DNA of 15,607 nucleotides, taken from the NCBI GenBank assembly GCA_002474415.1, contig DLQV01000011.1:1298-16904 (forward strand), written 5' to 3'. The DNA is from Lachnospiraceae bacterium UBA7598 (GTDB taxonomy: Bacteria > Bacillota > Clostridia > Lachnospirales > Lachnospiraceae). The notes under the pieces were generated by a model. The model worked only from the letters and a program-made list of their open reading frames with translations, ran no database searches and was not told where the DNA came from. Position numbers and translations under genes: made by a program. This document shows, one piece after another, positions 1 through 7,545 of this stretch (its first letter is position 1; every line of letters begins with the position of its first letter).

Positions 1-483
1 GTGCTGGTAGCAGAAGGTATTCATGCATTAAATCCACGGATGACAGAAGGTCTTTCGGATGATAGCAAATTCAAGATTTATATTAGTGCACTCACACAGA
101 TCAACATTGATGACCATAACCGGATTCCTACGACAGATGGAAGACTGATCCGGCGGATCGTCCGGGATGCGCGTACACGAGGAAATGATGCGCGTGAGAC
201 GATCGCGATGTGGCCGTCGGTACGGCGTGGCGAAGAAAAATATATCTTCCCATATCAGGAAGAGGCAGATGTGATGTTTAACTCTGCACTGATTTATGAG
301 CTGAGTGTGATTAAACAGTATGCGGAGCCGCTTTTGTTCTCAGTACCAAAAGAGTGCGATGAATATTATGAGGCAAAACGTTTGTTGAAGTTTTTGGATT
401 ATTTCCTTGGAATGGAAGTGACGAATATTCCGACGAATTCGATTTTACGGGAATTTGTTGGTGGTGGCTGCTTCGATGTGTAA
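1..483 (+). CDS. nucleoside (uridine) kinase family protein, 3' fragment
   Basis: The reading frame is open at the left edge, so only the last 160 residues are visible. The GTG at position 1 is an internal codon: it aligns with the codon before the conserved VxEGIH strand of the paralogue at 937-2601, about residue 396 there. By eye about two thirds of the residues are identical to that paralogue, including KFKIYISALTQ, RRIVRDARTRG, SVRRGEEK, ADVMFNSAL, EAKRLLKFLDYF and the terminal REFVGG-CF-V. This is the C-terminal half of the P-loop uridine kinase/phosphoribulokinase-like domain; the Walker A loop would lie upstream of the window. The expected role is ATP-dependent phosphorylation of a nucleoside in the cytoplasm, but the substrate cannot be read from sequence. 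It converges on rnpB and the second kinase. Family assignment is confident; substrate is not. Confidence 0.85.
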   Translation: MLVAEGIHALNPRMTEGLSDDSKFKIYISALTQINIDDHNRIPTTDGRLIRRIVRDARTRGNDARETIAMWPSVRRGEEKYIFPYQEEADVMFNSALIYELSVIKQYAEPLLFSVPKECDEYYEAKRLLKFLDYFLGMEVTNIPTNSILREFVGGGCFDV

Positions 484-503
484 GCAGGAAGAAAAATTTA
501 AAA

Positions 504-880
504 GCGTAAGCCAGACGATAAGCCGGGTTATGTCGTTGGGTGATCATCTATCTAGTACGATTGTTGCCAACCGTCTCAAGCGACCTACCTAAAGCTGGCG
601 GGCCACGTCAACGCTTTGTTTCGGTCTTGCTTCGAATGGGGTTTACATGTGCCCTCTCTGTTACCAGCGAGGCGGTAGTCTCTTACACTGCCATTCCACC
701 CTTACTATTGAGGCGCATCTGTGATGCACCTCCTTATAGCGGTATATTTCTGTTGCACTTTCCTTAGAGTTTCCTCCACCGGCCGTTAACCGGCATCCTG
801 CCCTGTGAAGCCCGGACTTTCCTCACCTGCGGTCTTTCGACACCTGCAGCCGCGATCACCTGTCCTCCATCATAAGATGC
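504..880 (-). ncRNA. rnpB: RNase P RNA (class A)
   Basis: The minus strand carries the universal RNase P landmarks in order: GAGGAAAGTCCGGGCT near the 5' end, AGTAAGGGTGGAA followed by a P12-type stem and TAAACCCC in the specificity domain, TAGGTAGGTCGCTTGAG, AGATAGATGATCACC, and AACCCGGCTTAT near the 3' end. The layout of the specificity domain is that of class A rather than the Bacillus class B type. The RNA is the catalytic subunit that matures tRNA 5' ends. The 5' end is set from the promoter just upstream (start near 879-880). The 3' end is approximate, within about 10 nt, because no clear terminator hairpin follows the CCGGCTTAT block. It sits between two convergent nucleoside kinase paralogues. 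Confidence 0.95.
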
Positions 881-886
881 TTTACC

Positions 887-915
887 ACTATAACACAGTT
901 TCTAATAAGGTTCAA
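887..915 (-). promoter_or_regulatory. rnpB promoter
   Basis: On the minus strand TTGAAC (910-915) and TATAGT (887-892) are separated by exactly 17 bp, and the -10 is preceded by TGT, an extended -10 element. Transcription would start about 7 nt downstream, near 880, which fits the expected 5' end of rnpB. The -35 lies only about 20 nt after the stop codon of the upstream kinase, so rnpB can be transcribed independently of that operon. Confidence 0.8.
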
Positions 916-936
916 GCAGTAAAGTCTGCAGTATTT

Positions 937-2601
937 TTATACATTAAAGCAGCTGCCACCGACAAATTCCCGCACCAGGGAACTCTGTGCAATTCCTTCT
1001 GTCGGAAGTGGCAGAAAATAATCCAGGAACTTAAGCAGACGCTTTGCTTCCAGATATTCTGCGCTGTCACGCGGAATCTGAAAAAGCAGCGGTTCTGCAT
1101 ATACTTTTAATACTGCGACTTCATAAAGAAGCGCCGAATTAAACATAACATCTGCACTCTCCTGGAATGGGAAAATATTCTTTTCTTCTCCTCTTCGCAC
1201 AGATTTCCACATCGCAATGGTCTCCTGTGCCGTCGTCCCACGGGTTCTTGCATCTCTCACAATCCGGCGAAGCAGACGGCAGTCCGTCGTGGACAGCGGA
1301 TTGTGTTCATCAATATTCAGCTGCGTCAGCGCAGAAATATAAATTTTAAACTTACTTTCTGCCGGCAACGTATACGACAGCTTATCATTCAGGCCATGAA
1401 TTCCCTCAATGACCAGAATATCATTTTCTCCCAGCTGCAGGGTTCTGCCACGGTATTCCCTCTTTCCCGTCTTGAAATTAAAGGAAGGCATATTCACTTC
1501 CTCCCCGGCCAGAAGACGGGTCATATCCTCATTAAACTGTTTGACATCCAGTGCCTCCAGACATTCAAAATCGAGGTTTCCGTCTGCATCCCTCGGACAC
1601 CGCTCCCTGTCATCATAATAATCATCCAGACTGATCGGATGTGGTTTTCTTCCCTTTGCCAGAAGCTGAATCGACAGGCGGTTGGAAAATGTCGTCTTTC
1701 CGGAAGAAGACGGGCCTGCGATCATGACAAATTTGATCCCCTTTTTCTCTGCAATCTGTGCTGCCAGGGAACCAATCCGTTCCTCCATCAACGCTTCCTG
1801 AAGCAGAATAATCTGCTCGCCCTTTCCGGATGCAATTGCATCATTGAGCGCACCGATCGTTCCGACGTCCAGCATACGGCTCCAGCTGCGTGACTCTTTT
1901 AATGTGTGATACAGTTTATTGGAGGTATGAAGCGGTTCCACCTCATCTCCCTTTTTATTCGGGAACAGGAGAACAAAGCCGTCTTCATACAGTTCCAGAT
2001 CAAACACACCGAGGTAGCCCGTAGACGGAACCATATAACCGTAATAATAGTCTTGATGTCCGTCCAGCTCATAAATATTGACACGCGAACTTCTGCGATA
2101 ATGCAAAAGCCGCTCTTTGTCCTTCATTCCCTTATCATGAAACAGCTGTTCCGCATCTTCTGTTTTTACACTGCATTTCTTGATCGGTAAATCGGCCTCT
2201 ACCAGACGCTGCATCTCTGCACGCAGTGCCTGCACAGTCGCTGCATCATTTGCAGTTCCATGCAGCTCGCAGTAATAACTTTCTCCCAGTGAATAATACA
2301 CCCGGATTTTTACCTGATCCTCCCACAGATTTTCTGCCGCTTTCTGCAATAAAAGGGTCATACTCCTGCGATAGGTGCGTTTGCCGTCCCTGTCTGTCAT
2401 GGTCAGAAACGAAACTTTACCGGGTGCCTTCACCACTTTTGAAAGTTCCCGCAGTCTTCCGTCCACACACGCCAGAACAATTCTGTCTTTATAATTTTTC
2501 TGATATTGTTTTGCAATCTGTTCCAGTTTTGTCTGCTCCGGGATCAGAACCACTTCGCTTTTTCCTGGTGCTGTTTCCAATGTAATCTCAAATTCCTGCA
2601 C
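937..2601 (-). CDS. nucleoside kinase with ThrRS-like N-terminal domain
   Basis: The protein has 554 residues. Residues 1-70 resemble a TGS domain and roughly 70-215 resemble the second additional domain of threonyl-tRNA synthetase. From about 285 it is a P-loop kinase of the uridine kinase/phosphoribulokinase type: Walker A GPSSSGKTT at 296-304, LDDYYDDRE near 325-333, and IEGIHGLN at 398-405. This architecture is a known clostridial family usually annotated as uridine or nucleoside kinase; the natural substrate is uncertain. The start is GTG at 2601, lying inside the last codons of trmK (14-bp overlap) with a G-rich stretch about 9 nt upstream, so it is probably the last gene of the dgt-dnaG-rpoD-trmK operon. 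A diverged paralogue, truncated by the window edge, faces it across rnpB. No terminator hairpin is visible after its stop. Confidence 0.9.
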   Translation of the reverse strand: MQEFEITLETAPGKSEVVLIPEQTKLEQIAKQYQKNYKDRIVLACVDGRLRELSKVVKAPGKVSFLTMTDRDGKRTYRRSMTLLLQKAAENLWEDQVKIRVYYSLGESYYCELHGTANDAATVQALRAEMQRLVEADLPIKKCSVKTEDAEQLFHDKGMKDKERLLHYRRSSRVNIYELDGHQDYYYGYMVPSTGYLGVFDLELYEDGFVLLFPNKKGDEVEPLHTSNKLYHTLKESRSWSRMLDVGTIGALNDAIASGKGEQIILLQEALMEERIGSLAAQIAEKKGIKFVMIAGPSSSGKTTFSNRLSIQLLAKGRKPHPISLDDYYDDRERCPRDADGNLDFECLEALDVKQFNEDMTRLLAGEEVNMPSFNFKTGKREYRGRTLQLGENDILVIEGIHGLNDKLSYTLPAESKFKIYISALTQLNIDEHNPLSTTDCRLLRRIVRDARTRGTTAQETIAMWKSVRRGEEKNIFPFQESADVMFNSALLYEVAVLKVYAEPLLFQIPRDSAEYLEAKRLLKFLDYFLPLPTEGIAQSSLVREFVGGSCFNV

Positions 2602-3331
2602 TTTTTATCGCCCCCAAAATTGTATATGCAGATTCATTCTGCTGTAATTTTTCCTGTACTTCTGCAATACGTTGTATGATCTGCTCCGATTCCTTCTGTG
2701 CTTCAAGTGTCTGCAAAATCTTAGTCAGCTGCCCGTGCTGGCGCACCAGAAACCGGCGCAGCACCGGATTCCCATTTCTCAGAAGAAGCGGTCCGTATAT
2801 ATCACAGACTGCAATTGTCTGATCATTTAAGCGGTTCCACGTTTCATCCTGTTCTGTTTTTACGGCGCGCATCATCGGATAATATTTTCCTTCTTCGCAG
2901 ACCATATCTTCATCTTCAATCTTATACTGATGCTGACGCAAATATTCCCGGACCTTATGTATTTCAGACTGTGGCTGCAAAATCAATTCTTTGGCTGTAC
3001 TGCAGACGGATTCGCCTTCCGTCAGAATATGCAGAATCAGTTCTCCACCCATTCCTGCAATCAGAATGGAATCCGCTTCATTGGGAAGCAGTGCCTCTGC
3101 CCCGTCCGAAAGTCTGGTCTGTATATATTCCTCCAGCCTGGCTGCCCGGATATGTTCCTGTGCCCGGGCAAGCGGTCCCTCATTAATATCCATTGCAATG
3201 GCTCCCTTTATTTTCTGCCTCTGTACCAGCGCAATCGGTACATATGCATGGTCTGTTCCGATATCCGCAAGGATACCGCCGGTTGTGACCATGGAAGCCA
3301 CTGCTTTCATTCTCCTCGATAATTTCATCAT
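2588..3331 (-). CDS. trmK: tRNA (adenine(22)-N(1))-methyltransferase
   Basis: A 247-residue Rossmann-type SAM methyltransferase. The family's N-terminal LSxRM-AVASMV block is followed by the SAM-binding motif ADIGTDHAYVP (residues 22-32), the acidic end of strand 2 in AMDIN (D48), and IAGMGGELI (91-99), which takes the place of the catalytic motif. These are hallmarks of TrmK/YqfN, which makes m1A at position 22 of tRNA in Gram-positive bacteria. Two ATGs stand side by side at 3331 and 3328; the second is slightly better spaced from a weak GAG. The gene starts one base after the rpoD stop, so it depends on read-through or coupling from rpoD, and its 3' end overlaps the downstream kinase. The rpoD-trmK adjacency is common in Firmicutes, which supports the call. 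The C-terminal 90 residues are helical, as in the family. Confidence 0.92.
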   Translation of the reverse strand: MMKLSRRMKAVASMVTTGGILADIGTDHAYVPIALVQRQKIKGAIAMDINEGPLARAQEHIRAARLEEYIQTRLSDGAEALLPNEADSILIAGMGGELILHILTEGESVCSTAKELILQPQSEIHKVREYLRQHQYKIEDEDMVCEEGKYYPMMRAVKTEQDETWNRLNDQTIAVCDIYGPLLLRNGNPVLRRFLVRQHGQLTKILQTLEAQKESEQIIQRIAEVQEKLQQNESAYTILGAIKSAGI

Positions 3332-3332
3332 G

Positions 3333-4592
3333 TTACTCTAAATAATCCTTTAACTTACGACTTCTGCTTGGATGGCGAAGCTTGCGGAGCGCTTTTGCCT
3401 CAATCTGACGAATTCGCTCTCTGGTGACATTGAACTCTTTTCCAACTTCCTCTAACGTTCTGGCCCGTCCATCCTCCAGACCAAAACGAAGAGTCAGCAC
3501 TTTCTGTTCCCGCTCGGTCAGTGTTCCAAGCACCTCCTCAAGCTGTTCCCTTAACAGGGTAAAGGCTGCGGCATCTGCCGGTACCGGTACATTATCATCT
3601 TTGATAAAATCACCCAGATGGGAATCTTCTTCTTCCCCAATCGGCGTTTCTAAGGAAACCGGCTCCTGCGAAATTTTCAAAATTTCCCGCACGCGGTCTA
3701 CCGGCATCTTCATTTCTTCTGCAATCTCTTCCGGCGTAGGTTCCCGTCCAAGTTCCTGCAACAGCTGTCTGCTGACACGGATCAGTTTATTGATTGTTTC
3801 TACCATATGCACCGGAATACGGATGGTTCTTGCCTGATCCGCGATTGCACGTGTGATTGCCTGACGGATCCACCACGTCGCATAGGTAGAGAACTTATAT
3901 CCCTTGCGGTAATCAAATTTTTCCACTGCCTTGATCAATCCAAGATTTCCCTCCTGAATCAGATCCAAAAACAGCATGCCTCTGCCAACATAACGCTTGG
4001 CAATACTGACTACCAGACGCAGATTGGCCTCTGCCAGACGTTTTTTTGCATCCGATCCACGGTCAGCATCCAGTTGTAATGCCTTAATTTCCGCCTGTAT
4101 TTCTTCTTTTTCCTGTGCATCTTCCGTTTCCGCCAGACGTTCTTTGAGAATCGGAATTTTTTCAACCGCTACACTTCCGGCTTCCATCTTTTGTGCCAGC
4201 TTAATTTCTTCGTCTGCAGACAACAGTGGCACTTTACCGATTTCCTTTAAGTACATACGTACCGGATCTTCGATGCTTACCCCCTCTGGAACCGACAAAT
4301 CAATCTTTTCTACTTCTACCTCATCTTCGTCGTCCAGAATAATATCATCATCGTCATCATCCGCGTCACTGATCCGTAGGACATCTACTTTATTTGCTTC
4401 CAGAAAATCCAGCACTTTTTCCATCTTTTCTTCATCAAGATCCATGTCCTTGAAAAAGTCACTGATCTCCTGATATTCCAGAATGTTCCGTTTCTTTTTT
4501 CCAAGCTCCAGCAAACTTTTCAATTTTTCTTTGAACTTTGCCTTTGTTTCTTCCGTTTCCACTGCTGCATTCTCTTCTTTTTTCTTTGCCAT
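3333..4592 (-). CDS. rpoD: primary RNA polymerase sigma factor (sigma-70/SigA)
   Basis: The protein has 419 residues. A short region 1.1 (about 20-75) is followed by a very acidic linker with a run of Asp (76-98) and region 1.2 ([16 protein letters not shown], 109-124). A charged spacer of about 50 residues comes next, then region 2 ([18 protein letters not shown], 189-206; the -10 recognition helix [13 protein letters not shown], 237-249), region 3 (about 268-315), and region 4 ([13 protein letters not shown] to [19 protein letters not shown], 360-407) that reads the -35. It directs transcription of housekeeping genes. ATG 4592 is chosen because AGAGGA lies about 9 nt upstream and family members begin MAKKK-like. 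A longer frame from TTG 4637 would overlap dnaG and adds a non-conserved leader. It follows dnaG by 37 nt. Confidence 0.97.
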   Translation of the reverse strand: MAKKKEENAAVETEETKAKFKEKLKSLLELGKKKRNILEYQEISDFFKDMDLDEEKMEKVLDFLEANKVDVLRISDADDDDDDIILDDEDEVEVEKIDLSVPEGVSIEDPVRMYLKEIGKVPLLSADEEIKLAQKMEAGSVAVEKIPILKERLAETEDAQEKEEIQAEIKALQLDADRGSDAKKRLAEANLRLVVSIAKRYVGRGMLFLDLIQEGNLGLIKAVEKFDYRKGYKFSTYATWWIRQAITRAIADQARTIRIPVHMVETINKLIRVSRQLLQELGREPTPEEIAEEMKMPVDRVREILKISQEPVSLETPIGEEEDSHLGDFIKDDNVPVPADAAAFTLLREQLEEVLGTLTEREQKVLTLRFGLEDGRARTLEEVGKEFNVTRERIRQIEAKALRKLRHPSRSRKLKDYLE

Positions 4593-4629
4593 GTCGTTTC
4601 GTCCTCTCAGGTTACTTTCTATTTTGTCC

Positions 4630-6408
4630 CTAATCAATAGAAATATGCGTTTTCTTCAGCTTCTCCAATTCCTTCTGTTCATTGATCAGCTGCATAACGA
4701 CCGTCAGATCATTCGGATCTGACTGCCGGCTTCGAACATCAATACTGTTTTCCTTGATTCTCTCAATTGTTTCCTTTAATGCTTTTTCTTTGTCCTGTTT
4801 TGTCTCTACTTCATGAATTTTTGCATTAAAAAGCCCCGCAATTTCTTTTTGTTCTTCCTCCTCCTGAAACCGGCTGATAATCTTCGCCGGATTCACCTGT
4901 CCGCTCTCTTTATACTGGGCAAACAGTTCCTGTGCTGCTTTGCGATAGAGCGGTTCCGTGAAATCATCCTCCGTGATCCATCCTTTGATGCTGTCAAAAA
5001 GCCGTGTGTCTTCGATCAGCCAGGTCAGAAGCAGCTTCTGCGACTGCTTCATGCCATCCTCTTTCTTTTTTTCATGGATCCCGCTCTTTAACGGAGCCGC
5101 CTTTGTAATCCCGCTCCCTGCCATTGCCAAATTATTCACAAGCTTTCGCAGATCCTCAAAGCCAATTCTGTACTTATCAGCGACCGCCTGAATATAATTG
5201 TTGCGCTCAAGCTCCTCCGGAAAGGCTAAAAGGCGCCGCGCCGTCTCATTATAAAATGCCGTCTTGGACTCCGGATCATTCATATCATAATTCTGCTCCA
5301 ACATACGGATTTCAAACAGAAAACTGTTTTCTGCCTGATCGATTCGCTTTTGATATTCTTTGGCCCCAAGTTCTTTGATAAACTCATCCGGATCTTTGTA
5401 CGGCTGCATGTTTATGACTTTCGTGATAATTCCAACTTCTTTTAAAATCGGAATTGCACGGAGTGCCGCCTTTACCCCAGCTCCATCACTGTCATATGTC
5501 AGATACACTTCTTTGGTGTAGCGTTTCAGCAGACTGGCATGTCCACTGGTAAGCGATGTGCCAAGAGAGGCCACCGCATTGTCAAAGCCTGCCTGGTGCA
5601 GTGCAATGACATCCATATATCCCTCGCATAAAAGCAGCTGCGGTTTTCTGGTTGTCCTTGCAATATTTAATCCATACAGATTCCGGCTCTTGTCAAAAAT
5701 CTTCGTCTCCGGCGAATTCAGATACTTCGGTTCCCCTTCGCCCATGACACGCCCGCCAAATCCGATCACCCGGTTATGTACATCCATGATCGGAAACATG
5801 GCACGATTCCAGAATTTGTCATGGCCTCCGCGCACCTCATCGATGGAGACAAGCCCCGACTCTTTCAGCAGCGCATCGTCATATCCCATATGTCTTAAAT
5901 AGCGATAGAGATCATCGCTGTACTGATCCGAATAGCCCAGGCCAAATTTGCGCATCGTTTCATCCGACAGCTCCCGCTTACGGAAATACGCATATGCTTT
6001 TTCCCCTCTCGGGCTGCGCAGAAGTTTATAAAAATACTTTGCGGCTTCTTTGTTAATCTCCAGCAGCTTCGTGCGCTTGTCCGCCTCACGTTTCTGTGCA
6101 CCGGTCATCTCCTGCTTGGGAAGTTCAATTCCCGCACGATCGGCAAGTACCTGCATCGCTTCGGTAAAGGTATAATTTTCATACTGCATCAGAAATGTGA
6201 AAACATTGCCTCCCGCACCACATCCAAAGCAGTAATACATCTGTTTATTCGGAGAAACGGAAAATGATCCCGTCTTCTCATTATGAAAGGGGCATAACCC
6301 AAAATATGTACTTCCTTTTTTCTGCAGACGTACATACCCGCCGATCACATCCACGATGTCATTGCGGGAACGTACCTCCTCAATCAGATCATCTGAAAAA
6401 TACGGCGT
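4630..6408 (-). CDS. dnaG: DNA primase, apparent ACG start
   Basis: DnaG synthesises RNA primers at the replication fork. With the start at 6408 it has 592 residues: a CHC2 zinc ribbon (C39, H42, C60, C63, in CPFHNEKT and [10 protein letters not shown]), a TOPRIM catalytic core ([10 protein letters not shown], then YDSDGAG and KDPDEFI), and a C-terminal helicase-interaction domain ending KKTHISID. The first in-frame standard start codon is GTG at 6354, which has no ribosome binding site in range and would remove the conserved N-terminal helix. The frame upstream reads [18 protein letters not shown], matching clostridial DnaG N-termini that normally open with Met. The codon at the Met position is ACG, 8 nt after AAAGGAGG. 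An in-frame TAG at 6429-6427 closes the frame, so only ATT, ACG or CTG can serve. A sequencing error is possible. It lies 25 nt after dgt. Confidence 0.93.
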   Translation of the reverse strand, partial: TPYFSDDLIEEVRSRNDIVDVIGGYVRLQKKGSTYFGLCPFHNEKTGSFSVSPNKQMYYCFGCGAGGNVFTFLMQYENYTFTEAMQVLADRAGIELPKQEMTGAQKREADKRTKLLEINKEAAKYFYKLLRSPRGEKAYAYFRKRELSDETMRKFGLGYSDQYSDDLYRYLRHMGYDDALLKESGLVSIDEVRGGHDKFWNRAMFPIMDVHNRVIGFGGRVMGEGEPKYLNSPETKIFDKSRNLYGLNIARTTRKPQLLLCEGYMDVIALHQAGFDNAVASLGTSLTSGHASLLKRYTKEVYLTYDSDGAGVKAALRAIPILKEVGIITKVINMQPYKDPDEFIKELGAKEYQKRIDQAENSFLFEIRMLEQNYDMNDPESKTAFYNETARRLLAFPEELERNNYIQAVADKYRIGFEDLRKLVNNLAMAGSGITKAAPLKSGIHEKKKEDGMKQSQKLLLTWLIEDTRLFDSIKGWITEDDFTEPLYRKAAQELFAQYKESGQVNPAKIISRFQEEEEQKEIAGLFNAKIHEVETKQDKEKALKETIERIKENSIDVRSRQSDPNDLTVVMQLINEQKELEKLKKTHISID

Positions 6409-6416
6409 GGAAATCC

Positions 6417-6424
6417 CCTCCTTT
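6417..6424 (-). promoter_or_regulatory. Shine-Dalgarno that places the dnaG start at ACG
   Basis: AAAGGAGG on the minus strand is a near-perfect ribosome binding site. The core GGAGG ends 8 nt before ACG (6408-6406) and only 2 nt before ATT (6414-6412). Standard spacing therefore selects ACG, while the GTG at 6354 is more than 60 nt away. It lies just before the dgt stop codon in sequence order (10 nt downstream of that stop). Confidence 0.7.
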
Positions 6425-6433
6425 CTCTAGTCA

Positions 6434-7447
6434 TCAATATCCATCCACTTTCCATGCCTGCGGCATAAAATTTTCTTTAAATTTGGTGATCGCATACTTG
6501 TCCGTCATTCCGGAAATATAATCACAGACAATGCGTCCCTTATCTTCCCCCTCGTCCAGCATTTTTAATAACTTTGCCGGCAGCTGCTCGATGTGATCCA
6601 TATAAAAATAATACATCTGCTCCAGCATAGCCTTAGCTTTTACTTCCTCGCCTTTTGCGACTGGGTTCCGGTATACATGTTCAAACATGAACAAACGCAG
6701 ATCCCGCAGCGCCTCCGCTGTCTCATCCGACATAATGATATCGTCTCTTCCCATACTGTTGCTGATGATATCGTGGATCAGGTGATCTAAGCGCTCTCTC
6801 GTGGTAAATCCCAGCGTACGGCGTAGTTCCACTGGAATATCTTCCTCATCCAGAATCATTGCGCGGATCGCATCATCAATATCGGAATTGACATATGCTA
6901 TCTTATCAGACAGGCGCACAATCTTTCCTTCCAGTGTATGCGGAATCGTCCGTGTCTGATGGTTTAAAATTCCATCCCGGACCTCCCATGTCAGATTCAG
7001 TCCTTTTCCGTCTTTTTCCAGTTTTTCTACAATGCGGACACTCTGTTCGTTGTGGCGGAACCCGCCTTCATACACCTGATTCAGCAGAAATTCTCCTGCA
7101 TGTCCAAATGGTGTATGCCCAAGATCATGTCCCAGTGCTATCGCCTCAACCAGATCTTCATTCAGGCGGAGCGCCTTCGCAATGGTCCGCGCATTCTGCG
7201 ATACTTCAAGCGTATGTGTCAGCCGCGTCCGATAATGATCTCCCATCGGTGTGAGAAAAACCTGTGTCTTACTTTTCAGTCTCCGGAAAGACTTACTGTG
7301 CAGGATGCGGTCACGGTCCCTCTGAAAGACCGGACGGATATCACACTGCGGTTCCTCCCGGTCTCTGCCCCTTGAGTTTATGGACAGGCAGGCATATGGA
7401 CTTAAAGTATCCACTTCTATCTGTTCTATTCTTTCCCGAATTGTCAT
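6434..7447 (-). CDS. dgt: dGTPase-like HD-domain triphosphohydrolase
   Basis: The protein has 337 residues from ATG 7447. The N-terminal NSRGRDREEP and DIRPVFQRDRDRILHSKSFRRLKSKTQVF block is the signature of deoxyguanosinetriphosphate triphosphohydrolase-like proteins. The HD metal site follows: H78 in RLTHTLEVSQ, H107-D108 in GHDLGHTPFGH, and D181 in RLSDKIAY. Such enzymes cleave dNTPs to the nucleoside and triphosphate and help balance dNTP pools, which fits its place before primase. The exact nucleotide preference of the clostridial branch is unknown. ATG 7447 (MTIRERIEQ) matches the family N-terminus; a frame from TTG 7498 adds a Cys-rich non-conserved stretch. The Shine-Dalgarno is weak (GAG, 7-8 nt upstream). 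It appears to be the first gene of the operon. Confidence 0.9.
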   Translation of the reverse strand: MTIRERIEQIEVDTLSPYACLSINSRGRDREEPQCDIRPVFQRDRDRILHSKSFRRLKSKTQVFLTPMGDHYRTRLTHTLEVSQNARTIAKALRLNEDLVEAIALGHDLGHTPFGHAGEFLLNQVYEGGFRHNEQSVRIVEKLEKDGKGLNLTWEVRDGILNHQTRTIPHTLEGKIVRLSDKIAYVNSDIDDAIRAMILDEEDIPVELRRTLGFTTRERLDHLIHDIISNSMGRDDIIMSDETAEALRDLRLFMFEHVYRNPVAKGEEVKAKAMLEQMYYFYMDHIEQLPAKLLKMLDEGEDKGRIVCDYISGMTDKYAITKFKENFMPQAWKVDGY

Positions 7448-7510
7448 ATTCTGCTCATTTCTGCGGCACAAACCGCCAAAATCCTTACAATATTTCAAAC
7501 AACTCTACAT

Positions 7511-7516
7511 ATTATA
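7511..7516 (-). promoter_or_regulatory. candidate -10 box for the dgt-dnaG-rpoD operon
   Basis: A perfect TATAAT on the minus strand lies 64 nt before the dgt ATG in the short gap after the membrane protein gene. The hexamer 17 bp upstream (AAATCA) is a poor -35 and there is no TG extension, so the call rests on the -10 and on the gene layout. Confidence 0.35.
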
Positions 7517-7545
7517 TATTCTGCGTGTTTTCCTGATTTCCTTTT

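Noticed and set aside
484..504. Terminator for rnpB
   Set aside because: A T-rich stretch follows the RNA on the minus strand, but I see no hairpin before it.
1303..1893. Plus-strand reading frame of 196 codons opposite the nucleoside kinase
   Set aside because: Composition and lack of any family motif mark it as the complement of a well-supported minus-strand gene.
3997..4473. Plus-strand reading frame rich in Ser opposite rpoD
   Set aside because: Serine runs are the complement of the acidic and charged sigma-factor codons; no ribosome binding site or homology signal.
4593..4637. Longer rpoD from TTG 4637
   Set aside because: Overlaps the end of dnaG, adds a non-conserved leader, and ATG 4592 has a good AGAGGA.
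6354..6356. GTG as the start of dnaG
   Set aside because: No ribosome binding site within range (the nearest GGAGG is 21 nt away, too far), and it would delete the conserved N-terminal helix that is clearly encoded upstream.
6412..6414. ATT as the dnaG start
   Set aside because: In frame, but only 2 nt from the GGAGG core; ACG has 8 nt spacing and matches the family Met position.
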